Assembly: GCA_013054445.1 (NCBI GenBank)
Contig: JAAMPI010001083.1
Span: 1 to 20,194 of the forward strand
Source of the DNA: Cudoniella acicularis
Lineage: Eukaryota; Ascomycota; Leotiomycetes; Helotiales; Helotiaceae
Length of the DNA: 20,194 bases
Direction of reading: 5' to 3'
Shown here: in pieces, positions 10,832 through 20,194 of the stretch
Layout of the letters: each line of letters starts with the position of its first letter
Position numbering within the stretch: position 1 is the stretch's first letter
Program-made: the position numbers and the translations under genes
Notes under the pieces: model-generated
Database searches by the model: none
What the model was told of the DNA's origin: nothing
Seen by the model: only the letters and a program-made list of their open reading frames with translations

Positions 10832-11119
10832 ATGGCGTCGCCCTCGAAGGACACAGAGGATTGTTTCACTATCCTCTATTTCGCATCCGCTAGTTCATAT
10901 GCAGCCAGAGAATCCGAAAGATTGCCAGCTCCACTGCCACTTTCTAAACTCTTCGAAGCGCTCGAAAGCAAGTACACCGGAATGAAAACCAAGGTTCTCG
11001 ACAGTTGTCTGGTCACAGTCAATCTCGAGTACGTCGATGTTCCAAGTGATTCCGCAGATGAACCGGTCATAAAAGCAGGTGATGAGGTCGCCATTATTCC
11101 ACCTGTCAGCTCTGGTTGA
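10832..11119 (+). CDS. cnxG: Molybdopterin synthase small (sulfur-carrier) subunit, MoaD/MOCS2A/CnxG type
   Basis: A single-exon gene of 95 residues, the normal size of the ThiS/MoaD ubiquitin-like fold. The start MASPSKD is chosen because the recognisable fold begins just after it with FTILYFASASSYA, the typical first strand of this family. LPLSKLFEALESKY gives the helix, CLVTVNLEYVD the next strand, and IKAGDEVAIIPPVSSG the C-terminal tail. In this family the last Gly is adenylated and then thiocarboxylated, and donates sulfur to precursor Z (cPMP) in the large subunit (MoaE/CnxH type) to make molybdopterin for nitrate reductase and other molybdoenzymes. The penultimate residue is Ser, where many bacterial and animal members have Gly. 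The large subunit and other cofactor genes are not in this window. It lies tail to tail with the PSI-domain gene, 88 bp apart. Confidence 0.88.
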   Translation: MASPSKDTEDCFTILYFASASSYAARESERLPAPLPLSKLFEALESKYTGMKTKVLDSCLVTVNLEYVDVPSDSADEPVIKAGDEVAIIPPVSSG

Positions 11120-11207
11120 GATCAGCCCTTGTTGAAACCCGAGCGTTTGTTATCATTATCTATGCGTTACACATAACTCAAATTCGGGAGGCCTTAGCCA
11201 CAACTCT

Positions 11208-11837
11208 TTATTGCTCATTCCCGAGCAGAGGGCTTCTTGAACCCTCATGTCTGGAATCTGCCAATCTTAGACGCCAACTACCCCACAACCTTGAAGGGCG
11301 GTAATCCCATACCCTCCACCAACCCTCAGACCTCGTCTTCCAGCGAATACAGATCTTTCGTCCAATATTGACACTGAGGACTACAACCCAGACTATTGCT
11401 AGTGTTGCTGCGACGGAAACGAGGCATGTGAGGAACGTGATGGTTGACACATAGACTCCGAGAGAACGTGTTCTAATTTCCCATCGTTCTGACCAGAGAG
11501 GGCAGATATCCGCGTTGTAAATGGGTGCAAGAATCTGTATTTTAGCCGTGTTTGGTACACAAGTGGATGACTGGGGTTAGGATTAGCAGTATGTGTCGAA
11601 ATTTCTACTCTAATTCTTACAATTGGACACCAATTGCACGGAGCCTACTTTAAACAACTTGAGCCATCCTGGTGAGACCAGCATAATTGCAAAAGATCAT
11701 TCGGATCTTCTTTGGGCGGCGACATGAGACTGAAGAGGCATATATAACCCCGGGCCTTGACGGTTTAAGTTAGTTAACCAGAGATGTAATTTGTATCTCA
11801 ATTCGTTCACAAAAAAGGTGATAAGCAAGGTAGACAT
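11208..11837 (-). pseudogene. PSI-domain (plexin-semaphorin-integrin) membrane protein gene, interrupted by an in-frame TAG
   Basis: A small gene seen only after splicing. Exon 3 (11570-11208) encodes SSTCVPNTAK, then LAPIYNADICPLWSERWE, one membrane helix (VYVSTITFL to VVVLSV) and a basic tail ending SRSPLLGNEQ. Exon 2 (11729-11621) encodes the first part of a Cys-rich PSI domain: CWSHQDGSSCLK, a stop, then APCNWCPI. The 50-nt intron between them (11620-11571; donor GTAAGA, CTAAT/CTAAC branch, acceptor CCCCAG) joins CPI to SSTCVPN, restoring the usual WCP..STC pattern. The stop is TAG at 11647-11645. A possible first exon (11837-11779, MSTLLITFF...) joins in frame through a 49-nt intron with a weak GTTAAC donor and a CTAAC box. 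Counting the TAG as residue 48 the product is about 176 residues: extracellular PSI domain, one TM, short cytoplasmic tail. I see no intron that removes the TAG. A Cys expected after HQD is Gly. Either the gene is decayed or the base call is wrong. Function in fungi is not known to me. Confidence 0.62.
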
Positions 11838-12139
11838 TGCGGCTGACCTACTCAATAATGGATGTGAGTCGTAACAGTAGGTACTGTCCTGACGGACTCT
11901 TATCCCAGACTGTTTTCAACTTAAGCTCAGCTTTGCACTGCACTGACCTATCTGGAGTTTTATGCCTCAGGCTTATACAGGCCAACAATTTAACGCCCCG
12001 CTCACATGATCCGCTCTCCACTAGTTATCCTTAAACCACACCCAGGACGCCTCGCGGAAGAAACGTCAAATTTCGCACCGATCGGGCCCAAACCACCGAT
12101 GAACCTCCAACCCTGAGCGCAAGCTTATCTCTAAAAAAG
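11838..12139. promoter_or_regulatory. Divergent promoter region between the PSI-domain gene and the Zn2Cys6 gene
   Basis: The two genes point away from each other across about 300 bp. No other gene is seen; the short frame at 11837-12034 has no family features. CT/AC-rich leader sequence and a very short upstream frame at 12099-12116 precede the regulator's start. Confidence 0.45.
12099..12116 (+). promoter_or_regulatory. Five-codon upstream ORF before the Zn2Cys6 gene
   Basis: ATGAACCTCCAACCCTGA encodes MNLQP and stops 23 bases before the main ATG at 12140. If the transcript starts upstream of it, this frame could dampen translation of the regulator. The transcript start is unknown, so this is only a possibility. 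Confidence 0.35.
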
Positions 12140-14890
12140 ATGTCTTCCCAGATCCAAATCGACCCGAGGCTGAGAGACCCGCCGCCGCCTCCGTCTTCCT
12201 CTACGAGCTCTTTCTCTCAGCACCTATCCAATGCCATCAACAATCTGCCAATTGCCGCAAACCCCTCAACCTCGCATTCTCCAGGTCCGCCACGGCACCA
12301 ACAGTACCCTTCGATGCAAGATGGATCGCAATATTTACCTCAAACCCCACAGTCAGCTGGCCATGCAACTTCAGATAATGACGGTGGAAATGCAGGCCAT
12401 GATGACAGCCAGAACGATCCAAAGCGACCCAGAGCCTGCGAAGCTTGTCGAGGATTGAAAGTCCGCTGCGAACCCGATCCAAACAATCCAGACGGCCCCT
12501 GCAAGCGGTGTGGTAAAGCTGGCCGTAATTGTGTTGTGACGGTCCCGAGTCGCAAGAGGCAAAAGAAGACGGACAGTCGTGTAGCTGAATTGGAGAAAAA
12601 GATCGATGCCTTGACAGCCAGTTTACATGCAACCAAGTCTGGTTCTTCGTCCGCTGGCCAGAACGGCGAGAATGTCTTGGATCAGGATGGCTTAAATGCC
12701 CAAGCTCGAAACAATCCATATCAGCAAGTCACCAATGGAGGATACAACTCACCCTTTGTTAGCCGCCCCGAAGTCCGCATGAATTCTGCTGAGTGGACTG
12801 GATATCCGAAGCCACCTGAATTCGAGTCGAAGAAGTCTTCCGGCCCTCCAATGGTTGTGGCTGGACAGAAGAGGAAGCATGCAGAGAGCCACGATTTCTC
12901 ATCGGGCACAGCTATGACTCTAGGAAGCATATCAAGAAAGTCCATCGAAGGCGCCGCTGGTCAACCCCAATATGGCCTGAGTGAGTCTGTGGCAGGCTCG
13001 TCTGCACAGAAGCAAGCCCAGACACACGAGTATGCAGATGTTGTAGACAGAGGACTTCTCACAGCCGACATGGCCAATAAGATGTTCGTGTCATATGTCG
13101 AACGAATGGTCCCTCACCTACCAGCTGTCGTGTTCCCCCCTGGCACAACTGCTGCCGAGGTTCGGAAATCCAAGCCTACCCTCTTCTTAGCTATTCTCGG
13201 CGCCAGTTCCGGCATGAACTATCCGGAGCTTCAACGGACTTTAACAAAAGAGGTCATGGGGATATACGCTGAGAGAGTCATTGTCAATGGAGAAAAAACT
13301 TTGGAGTTGATTCAAGCTGTACATGTTAGCACTTTGTGGTACTGGCCCCCGGAACATTTTGAAGAGCTCAAATTCTACCAACTCATTCATATCGCGGCTG
13401 TCATGGCCATTGATATTGGGATGGGAAAGAAGAGCAAATCGCCAAAGACGAAATACGCTGGTTTGTGGAGAGACCATCCTTGGCGAAGAACACCATACCC
13501 TGATCCAGAGAGCGTAGAAGCACGAAGGTCATGGCTTGTCTGTTACTTTTTGTGTTGCAATGCGTCGATGGGCCTTCGTCGACCAAACCTTATTCGTTGG
13601 ACTTCTTTCATGGGTGAATGCATCGAGTTCCTTGAGACTTCTCCCGAAGCAGCTCCATCTGACAGAACACTGTGCGAGTGGGTACGTAGCCAGCATATTG
13701 CCGAGGAAATTGGAGTCCAATTCTCAATGGATGATCCCATGGCTACTGTAAGCATTGCAGACTCGAAGGTGCAATACGCCTTGAAAGGGTTTGAAAGAGA
13801 TCTGGAAAAGTGGAGCTGCCAGATTCCTCCAGAGTATCAATCAAGTATGTGGGCCCTGCAAAGAGTATGGTATATACTAACAATTTAATTAGCCGACTTG
13901 AAATTGACCGAACATGTCGTCAACTTATATATGCATGAAGTTGCTATGCATGTCGATCACAACGTTGATGAGTTCAAACCGCCGTTTACTGAAGAAGCTT
14001 TGCGTGGAATTGCTGAGCGAGAGCCTGATATGCTTACTACAGCCCATATCAGTGCCTTGTCCACGTGCTTGACCTCTATCGACGGTATCCTCGAGAACTT
14101 TTTCCAATTTGATGTCGAAACAATCCGATGTCTTCCAATTTACAATCTTATTCGTGTGGCGTACGCAGTTGTCGTCCTCATCAAGATGTACTTTGCCGCA
14201 GCGACTCCAAACTCCGAGCTGGGAAAAGTAATTAACAAAGATAACATGAAAGTGGAGCATTACCTGGACACCTTACTCGAGATATTCAGAAAGGCTGCTG
14301 CAGAAGAAAAATCACGTCCTTCTGCCAAGTTCTTGATGGTATTGATGATGTTGAAAACATGGTTCCACCGTCAACGCGAGGGAAAAACAGCACAGAATCC
14401 GGACACCGGTACTACATCCACCTTGTTAACAGAAGCTCCTACAAATACACCAAATGATGGAACTCAAAATGGCAATCGCCGAAATATGAAGCCAGAAAGC
14501 GGCCAGAAAGCCTTTAGCCCTGCAAATACACCACTCCAACTCCTTAGCGAGGTAGCAACGGGAAATTCAAGAGGCCAAGTCAGACCAGAAAGTGCAGGTC
14601 AATACCAAGGTTCATCCAACGACTGGCAGCAGAATCAGCAACAGCAATTCCCTGGGTACGAGCCTGTCCACCCAATGTCTTCGATGCAACAAGCATATGG
14701 TCCTATTCCGGGAAATATCGATCCTGCTCTTGGTATGGATCTGGGATATCTGGGACATACAATGGGCGATGGTTTTGAGCAAGCTATAGGCATGACTCTC
14801 GGCGTTGGAGATTTTGCTGGCTACTTTGGTGATGAATCGTTTTTCGGTCTGATGGATGCCAGAGGAGCCGGTGGATTTGATGGCTTTTAA
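12140..14890 (+). CDS. Zn2Cys6 fungal transcription factor
   Basis: Exons 12140-13844 and 13893-14890 join in frame to about 900 residues. The 48-nt intron has donor GTATGT, branch ACTAAC and acceptor ATTAG; without it the frame would end at 13888. The N-terminus is Pro/Ser/Gln-rich and disordered. The zinc cluster has Cys at residues 100, 103, 110, 121, 124 and 131 (CX2CX6CX10CX2CX6C), followed by a basic linker (SRKRQKKTDSR) and a heptad-like dimerisation helix (VAELEKKIDALTASLHA, about 148-164). The central region (about 300-700) resembles the middle homology region of fungal regulators, with segments such as VSTLWYWPPE, HIAAVMAIDIGMG and CNASMGLRRPNLIRW. The C-terminus is Gln-rich (QQNQQQQF) and then acidic/Gly-rich, as activation domains often are. 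It should bind CGG-type DNA sites in the nucleus. The cluster and linker recall the Leu3/War1-like branch, but I cannot assign a target pathway. The transporter gene downstream is a candidate target only by position. Confidence 0.9.
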
Positions 14891-15166
14891 TCCTTCGATT
14901 TGTATACACTCGCGTATCACAAACTTCCCGGTGTCAAGGGATTGGTACCCTTCTGGCGTATGGCGGTATACCTAGGCTGCACGATATCTCTTCGAGAGCG
15001 AGTCGGGCTTTTGGGGCACTTAGTTAATGTTGAGTCAATGAAATGAACTACTGTATGCAGCGACACTCCCATCTTTGCTACCTCACTCTTCAGTCGTGTA
15101 TAAGGTGAGATTGCTGAGGTTTCACGCACCGACTGCTTCTACGGCTCCTGGACGCGTCCCTTGACG

Positions 15167-15323
15167 GCGGCCGGCGAAAAGCAATTCATGTTGTGCCTCA
15201 TAAAGAGTGCAGTAACTACCTATAAGCCGACTTCCCAAATACTGAATCTTGATTGGCCCATAGCGAGAATTATGATTTTTTCTCGTCACGCTGACGCGCT
15301 CGGGGGGTTGCCGCGGCCGGCGA
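15167..15323 (+). repeat. 11-bp GC-rich direct repeat GCGGCCGGCGA in promoter region
   Basis: GCGGCCGGCGA occurs at 15167-15177 and 15313-15323, 146 bp apart, within otherwise AT-leaning DNA. Both contain CGGCCG, a palindromic CGG pair of the kind that Zn2Cys6 proteins can recognise. Regulatory function is inference. Confidence 0.4.
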
Positions 15324-15551
15324 GGGTCTTGGAGGGTGGCGCTACTGCAGATGGGCCCTTTTAATGCTCCACTAGTAGGGGAAGAGCTTTATCTTTGCCT
15401 GATCTTTTTCCGTTGGGCTAGTAGTTGTAGAAGGGTCTTTTTGGAGATAAGAGCTTTCTAACTAAGGGCCGGTCGCGTCGCAGTATTGTATATCATCAAA
15501 TCCTCTACTTGCTTTTTTTCTCAAGCTCATTTTCATTCGTTTTATCGTGGT

Positions 15552-15572
15552 GTACTCGAGTACCTAGGTACT
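15552..15572. promoter_or_regulatory. Overlapping perfect palindromes in the transporter promoter
   Basis: GTACTCGAGTAC (15552-15563) and AGTACCTAGGTACT (15559-15572) are perfect palindromes that share five bases. They lie about 175-195 bp upstream of the MFS start codon. ACCTAGGT-type words recur in ascomycete promoters; a binding protein is not known to me. Confidence 0.45.
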
Positions 15573-15747
15573 AAACTTTTCAGCGGAGCCGCCGATCTGA
15601 CCGCCATTACCCCGCCATTGGCAGTGAAGCTTTGACGGAAAAGTTCCCTCGACCTCACTCGACGAAATCTAAACATTGTTTCAGCAGTTTGACAGCTGCA
15701 GGGAAATACATAGGGCTGGAACGATATACGGGTTTATATAGGCGAAA

Positions 15748-17527
15748 ATGTCTTTATTGCAGCGAGTCACGTCTTTTGAGTCTCTCTCTCCGGAACGAGG
15801 AAGGTCACCAGCGGCTTCGCAGTCGCCACGAGATCGAAAGCTCAGTTTCAGTCCTCTCCCTGGATCTTGGGTACCACCCGATTTACACGAGGGTACACAA
15901 GCAATTGGCGCTTTTGAAGTACCAAAGTCAAAGAGAATATGTGAGTTTGCCAAGCCAATCCACTCCATTGGTGTTCGCTGTATGCATTTTCTGTGGACAC
16001 TCGCTAACGTCTTTCTTCCTCATAGTACAAGTAATCATAGCTGTGATATACTGTCTTTTTGCAGCAGGAATTGTCTTCGGATACGCAGCTATTAAACCAG
16101 TTCTTATCCGTGAACATGTATACCGAAATCTCTGTACGAAAGAGGAGCTGGAGAAGGGGGTACGAACATGTTACGAGCAAGAAATACATTTGAATTTGAT
16201 GTTTACGATTGCTGCTGTTGGAACAAATGTGGCAGCTCTCCCCGTAGGTACTGTGCTCGACAGTCTAGGACCTCGGGTTTGTGGAATTATTGGAAGTTTT
16301 CTGCTCGCAACTGGAGCACTGCTCTTTGCTTTTGCGTGGCAACTACCATTTGATGGATTCATACCCGGATACCTCTTTTTGGCACTTGGAGGACCATTCG
16401 TCTTCATTTCCTCCTTCCAGCTTTCGAACACCTTTCCCAAGCATTCTGGCCTTATCCTCGCCCTCCTCACAGGCGCCTTCGACTCCTCTTCTGCTGTATT
16501 CCTCGTCTACAGAATTATCTATCAATGGACCAATTTCTCTTTCTGGCCCAAGAAATTTTTCCTCGTCTACCTCATCGTTCCTATCCTTATCCTAGCCATG
16601 CAAATCTTCGTCATGCCGAAGGCATCCTACAAGACAGTTGGCGAGCTAGTCAAGGCAGTTGAGGATGCAGACACAAATAGCTACGACGACCAACTTGACG
16701 AACACACGGCTCTTTTAAGGGACGAGCGAAGACAGCACCGACAGTCTGTTGTCTCCGAAATCACAGACCTTCTCGGCTCCAAATCAGGAAGAAAGCACCT
16801 CAAGCAGGAAGAGCGTAAGAATGCCATCTCTGGCGTCTGGGGAGCAATGCACGGCAAGACAGGTATCCAGCAGATCTCCTCCCCCTGGTTCATTCTTATC
16901 ACCCTCTTCACCGTTATCCAAATGACCCGTATAAACTTCTTCGTCGCCACCATCCGCCCTCAATACGAGTACCTCCTCTCCTCCTACGATAAAGCCGTCG
17001 AAATAAACACCTTCTTCGACATTGCTCTCCCCCTCGGAGGCATCCTCTCAATCCCGTTCATTGGCTTAGTCCTCGACAACACAAGCACGACCTTCGTACT
17101 CTCAGCACTCGTAACAATCGCCACCACCATCGGCGTCCTAGGCTGCTTGCCCTATTCCTGGGCAGCATACGCCAACGTCTGCCTTTTCGTCCTCTACAGA
17201 CCTTTCTACTACACCGCCGTTTCAGACTATTCCGCCAAGGTCTTCGGCTTCCGTACTTTCGGCACCGTGTACGGACTTATCATCTGCCTAGCTGGTCTCT
17301 TCAACTTCAGCCAGAGCGGCCTCGATGCTCTCCTCCACAAAGTCTTTAATGGAAACCCCGTTCCCGTAAACCTCATACTTCTTGGAAGTGCATTGTTGGT
17401 CGGCGCATGTCTCTGCGTCTTTGTTGCCGTGAGAGCCTACCAGATGAAACGAGAAAGTCTTGAAGAAGAAGCCGACCGCGCGACAGTAACCATTATGCCC
17501 GGCGCTCTGCACCCTGAGAGATTATGA
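15748..17527 (+). CDS. Major-facilitator transporter, SLC43/Fmp42 type
   Basis: Exons 15748-15940 and 16026-17527 join in frame to about 564 residues. The 85-nt intron has donor GTGAGT, branch CTAAC and acceptor CATAG; joining gives KSKRI-LQVIIAVIYCLF. The start MSLLQRVTSF is chosen over an upstream in-frame extension of the second exon's frame, which would read through the intron. The first 64 residues are cytoplasmic and Ser/Pro-rich. TM1 covers about residues 66-87, followed by IKPVLIREHVYRNLC and a Cys-containing loop, then ALPVGTVLDSLGPRVCG, the MFS signature between TM2 and TM3. A long charged loop (about 264-348, with SYDDQLDEHTALL) splits the protein into two six-helix halves; the second half ends near residue 545. 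This layout matches human SLC43 and yeast Fmp42 relatives. SLC43 proteins move neutral amino acids or purines; the fungal substrate is not established, and membrane location (plasma, vacuolar or mitochondrial) cannot be read from sequence. Confidence 0.85.
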
Positions 17528-18441
17528 ATATCTCTTTACACAAAATCATTTATATATCATCAGAAATTATACGTAAGGGGGTGGACAGATTTTTAACCAA
17601 AATGGAGAGGCTATTTGGGGATTATTAGCAAGCACGGAGTTGTCTTTTAGTCACCGGAAAACTGAGCAGGTGGAAAGCTCGTGTTATAATTTTGTACGGA
17701 GCTGGTTGCTTTAATTGTTGGAGTCCTGATTGCAACCATATACTCCGAGTGTAGATAAGTTAATTAAGTATCATAGCAAATACCCAGAAATTTATGCTCA
17801 ACTTGGACAAAAACAAGTTTCATCGGAAAGGGGCCGTCTGGAGTGTGAATTCATTAGACCGGTGTATTTCTCCCGACTCCTGAAACCTACGCTGAATTTG
17901 GCGTTATTGAAGATTTTGACAGCACTACTAAGGTAGAAGAGACGAAATATTTTCATAGTTAGAAGCAATAAAATTCATTGTGACAAAAAGAGTGTTGTAA
18001 GTTTCCAATAGTAGTACCGAAACATGGATGATTAGGAGATTGTGAAATGAGGTGGTAAATACGATTTTCTTTCTAGGCGTATTCATTTCCTTAGCCTGGG
18101 GAAAGAATGAAAGCAATGAGGAAATAGGAGTCACATAATCAATTAATCAAGGGAAGACGAAGATTTGGTGCATGAGAGCCCGGCAAGAATGCCAGGAAAT
18201 CGGGGATATATTGTCATCAGATGTATGAGAAAGTCTAGGGTCTCATGTACTCTATGAACAATCAGAACCATCTAGAACGTAGGTGCTAGGCCACCAAGAA
18301 AGGAAGCAACCAAGGTAAGAGTCTGCCGCCCATCCCCAAAAATAAATTTTTACATCCGCCCAAAACCATTAGCCAGACCTGATTTTATGAAGCCATACGA
18401 CCAGCATGAAGTAAGAGCAAAGAAAAGTCGTGGACGAGATT
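17528..18441. other. Convergent intergenic region
   Basis: Between the 3' ends of the transporter gene (+) and the NAD kinase gene (-). It is AT-rich and should contain both 3' UTRs. The short frames here (17730-17936, 17928-18134) show no family features and I see no RNA gene. Confidence 0.5.
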
Positions 18442-20194
18442 TTACATGCCAAGCATGCTCATCTGTCTTCTCAGCGGACTCGCAGATATGCTACTGTCTT
18501 CGCTTCCGTAACATGCGGAATCGGTATCGATATCCCATTCTACCTCCTCTTCTTTGTTCTGTTCTTCGCCGTCCCATCCCTTTTGCATGGCGCCACGAGT
18601 GTTCCATCTTAAAGTTCGGGATACGCTGTCGAACCATTCTGTTCCGGACCTCACCACTGTAGGGAATGGGTATTGCGACGCGGCAATAGTAACGTGGTCA
18701 CCCTGTCTGAGCTCCACTCGGCCTTTGCCGTCGAAAGAGCAGTATGCTGTAGCCCGAGAGTTGCGAGGAATAGAGACTCGCAAAAGCATGGTATCTGAAA
18801 GAACCATAGGTCGGAAGGACAGGGTATGAGGACAAATGGGGGTGAGAAGAATTGCAGGAATGTCAGGATGAACCAGGGAGCCTCCTGCAGATAATGAGTA
18901 GGCGGTTGAGCCGGTGGGAGTCGAAAAAATGCAGCCATCGGCTTGAACGATGGTGAGCAGTTCATTGTCACCATACAGCTCGAGGTTTGATATGTAAGAG
19001 GATGGTCCTCGGTCGATGACAAGCTCATTGAGCACTTCAAATTGCTCTCCTTCTTCCATGTCTTCCCCTTTGCTATCTCGGTAAACAGTGCAGGTGAATC
19101 TCATGCGCAGGTTTACTCGCATTCCATCTTCACCCATAATTTTGTTCAGGTGCTCCTTGAATCGGTCGTATTCGAAATTTGTCAGAAATCCAAGACTTCC
19201 TAAGCTAAATGACAGAATGGGGGGGACAATGCGTTGAAATAACCAAGAGGTGAAGAGAACAGTTCCGTCACCACCAAGGGTAAGAACCAGGTCAAACTTT
19301 TCAGGCTGACTCCAGCAAAGGTCTGGCGACCAATACTTTAGGAGGTGTTGGAAACGAGGTTGGGCGTCAATCAAATTGGTCGCTCCAAATCGCTTGGAGT
19401 TCCTAAGCTTGGCATCGACATAAACATTGACACCAAGATCTGATCCATAGCGCGGGGTGCTCATGAGCCAAACTGCAAGATCTTTGGTCAAATTGACCAA
19501 TTGATTGTCCCTGGCTTTAGTGACAATCATGACATTGCGGACTGCTCTCTTGATTGGACGGCGCTGAAGTTGTTTTGAGACTTCTCGAACTCCGGTTGCA
19601 GTCTGCATGAGGCGGGAGTGTGACATCCATTCATCTTCCTTTATCTCCTCGAGCACCTTATCAATATTAACGGCATCGTCGAATCTTTGGTGGTAGAAAC
19701 ACGGCGACTGTAGAGCAGCGAAACGAGGTGTATTTGGTGATCCATTTCGGCCGGCAAGATCTGTCAGAGCCGCTGATAGCTTTTGAGACGTTGCCGTCCC
19801 TGGCCTGTTGTCGGCCTGGTTTTGGGAAGCAATCATGCCGTTTAGCGATGATGCAAGAGATAAATTGTGTGGATTGTGGTTTCTGCCAGATGCCAACGCT
19901 TTCATAATAGTCTGTCTTGGAATGGATTCGACTGACAAGGCGTTCTTGCGGTGATTGTGGAAGGTCTGCGCCGCTCGTGTTGGAAACGCGGGAGAGGCGG
20001 GGAGAGATGACGAGTCGTTGGTGGAATCCTGTCCTACGCTTTCGGCAGCAGAGAAGGAATGATCGGAAGTATCATTGTCGAGGGGGAAAGATGTACTCGA
20101 TAGTTTAGGTTGCTGGCTGTAGTCGCGTAGGAGAGTCTCCCCAAGCCTTGGAGCTCCGGTCAAGGCATTTGTTGTCACGACTGGCTGAGACTGA
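18442..20194 (-). CDS. NAD kinase (ATP-NAD kinase, Utr1 type), 5' partial
   Basis: One uninterrupted exon on the minus strand, open to the right edge; the frame reads QSQPVVTTNALTGAP at the edge with no ATG, so the start lies outside the window. About 584 residues are visible. The first ~200 are Ser-rich and low in structure, then the kinase fold begins near NVMIVTKARDN. LTLGGDGTVLFTSWLF carries the GGDGT phosphate-binding motif (GGDGT codons at 19275-19261). LNELVIDRG is the NE/D motif that binds NAD, and PTGSTAYSLSAGGSLVHP the conserved Gly-rich loop; FDGKG follows in the C-terminal beta domain. The enzyme phosphorylates NAD+ to NADP+ with ATP and is the main cytosolic source of NADP. The tail is acidic (EEQNKEEEVEWDID) and then Ser-rich, a typical place for regulation by phosphorylation. 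All key motifs are intact. It faces the transporter gene tail to tail. Confidence 0.93.
   Translation of the reverse strand, partial: QSQPVVTTNALTGAPRLGETLLRDYSQQPKLSSTSFPLDNDTSDHSFSAAESVGQDSTNDSSSLPASPAFPTRAAQTFHNHRKNALSVESIPRQTIMKALASGRNHNPHNLSLASSLNGMIASQNQADNRPGTATSQKLSAALTDLAGRNGSPNTPRFAALQSPCFYHQRFDDAVNIDKVLEEIKEDEWMSHSRLMQTATGVREVSKQLQRRPIKRAVRNVMIVTKARDNQLVNLTKDLAVWLMSTPRYGSDLGVNVYVDAKLRNSKRFGATNLIDAQPRFQHLLKYWSPDLCWSQPEKFDLVLTLGGDGTVLFTSWLFQRIVPPILSFSLGSLGFLTNFEYDRFKEHLNKIMGEDGMRVNLRMRFTCTVYRDSKGEDMEEGEQFEVLNELVIDRGPSSYISNLELYGDNELLTIVQADGCIFSTPTGSTAYSLSAGGSLVHPDIPAILLTPICPHTLSFRPMVLSDTMLLRVSIPRNSRATAYCSFDGKGRVELRQGDHVTIAASQYPFPTVVRSGTEWFDSVSRTLRWNTRGAMQKGWDGEEQNKEEEVEWDIDTDSACYGSEDSSISASPLRRQMSMLGM

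Larger units (their letters stand above)
14891..15747. promoter_or_regulatory. Intergenic and promoter region upstream of the transporter gene
   Basis: This 857-bp stretch holds the 3' UTR of the Zn2Cys6 gene and the promoter of the MFS gene. Visible elements are an 11-bp GC-rich direct repeat (15167-15177 and 15313-15323), overlapping palindromes at 15552-15572, a pyrimidine-rich tract at about 15505-15540 and an inverted CCAAT box (ATTGG) at 15617-15621. No other gene is seen. Confidence 0.5.

Noticed and set aside
15632..16025. N-terminal extension of the transporter reading from 15632
   Set aside because: It runs through the intron and is out of frame with the first exon that gives the natural MSLLQRVTSF start.
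1..20194. A biosynthetic cluster or new multi-gene system
   Set aside because: The genes belong to unrelated, mostly housekeeping functions with separate promoters; nothing links them as one system.

Overview
This window is nuclear DNA of a filamentous ascomycete, most likely in or near the Leotiomycetes. The class is inferred from gene flavour, not tested. Evidence for a fungus: short introns (about 48-256 nt) with GTAAGT/GTATGT-type donors and CTAAC/CTAAT branch sites close to the acceptor, a Zn2Cys6 regulator, a CYT-4/Dss1-type mitochondrial RNase, a DUF1932 dehydrogenase-like protein and a GPI-type Ser/Thr/Pro-rich wall protein. Most genes are split, so their true extents come from joining frames across introns.

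Layout, left to right. (1) 1-1238 (+): 3' part of a Ser/Thr/Pro-rich surface protein with three IGGQTL-type repeats and a GPI-like tail; an ambiguous base at 37 breaks the frame. (2) 1239-5303: about 4 kb of AT-rich, gene-poor DNA. It holds one possible tiny spliced gene on the minus strand (1979-1765) and some minus-strand frames that I could not join into a gene. (3) 6685-5304 (-): three-exon NAD-binding 6-phosphogluconate-dehydrogenase-like protein with a DUF1932 C-terminal domain. (4) 10387-7160 (-): three-exon mitochondrial RNB-family 3'-5' exoribonuclease (CYT-4/MSU1/DSS1 type). (5) 10832-11119 (+): small subunit of molybdopterin synthase (MoaD/MOCS2A/CnxG), divergent from the RNase gene. 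(6) about 11837-11208 (-): a small spliced membrane protein with a PSI (plexin-semaphorin-integrin) domain, interrupted by an in-frame TAG. (7) 12140-14890 (+): Zn2Cys6 transcription factor with one intron. (8) 15748-17527 (+): major-facilitator transporter of the SLC43/Fmp42 type with one intron. (9) 20194-18442 (-): NAD kinase (Utr1 type), running off the right edge.

The genes do not form an obvious pathway. They are mostly housekeeping functions (mitochondrial RNA turnover, molybdenum cofactor, NADP synthesis, transport) with one regulator and one wall protein. I see no tRNA or rRNA gene, no intact transposon, no CRISPR array and no biosynthetic cluster. I did not find a new multi-gene system. 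The most useful observations are the interrupted PSI-domain gene, the frame-breaking N at the left edge, the possible 38-residue spliced gene, and palindromic sites in the transporter promoter.
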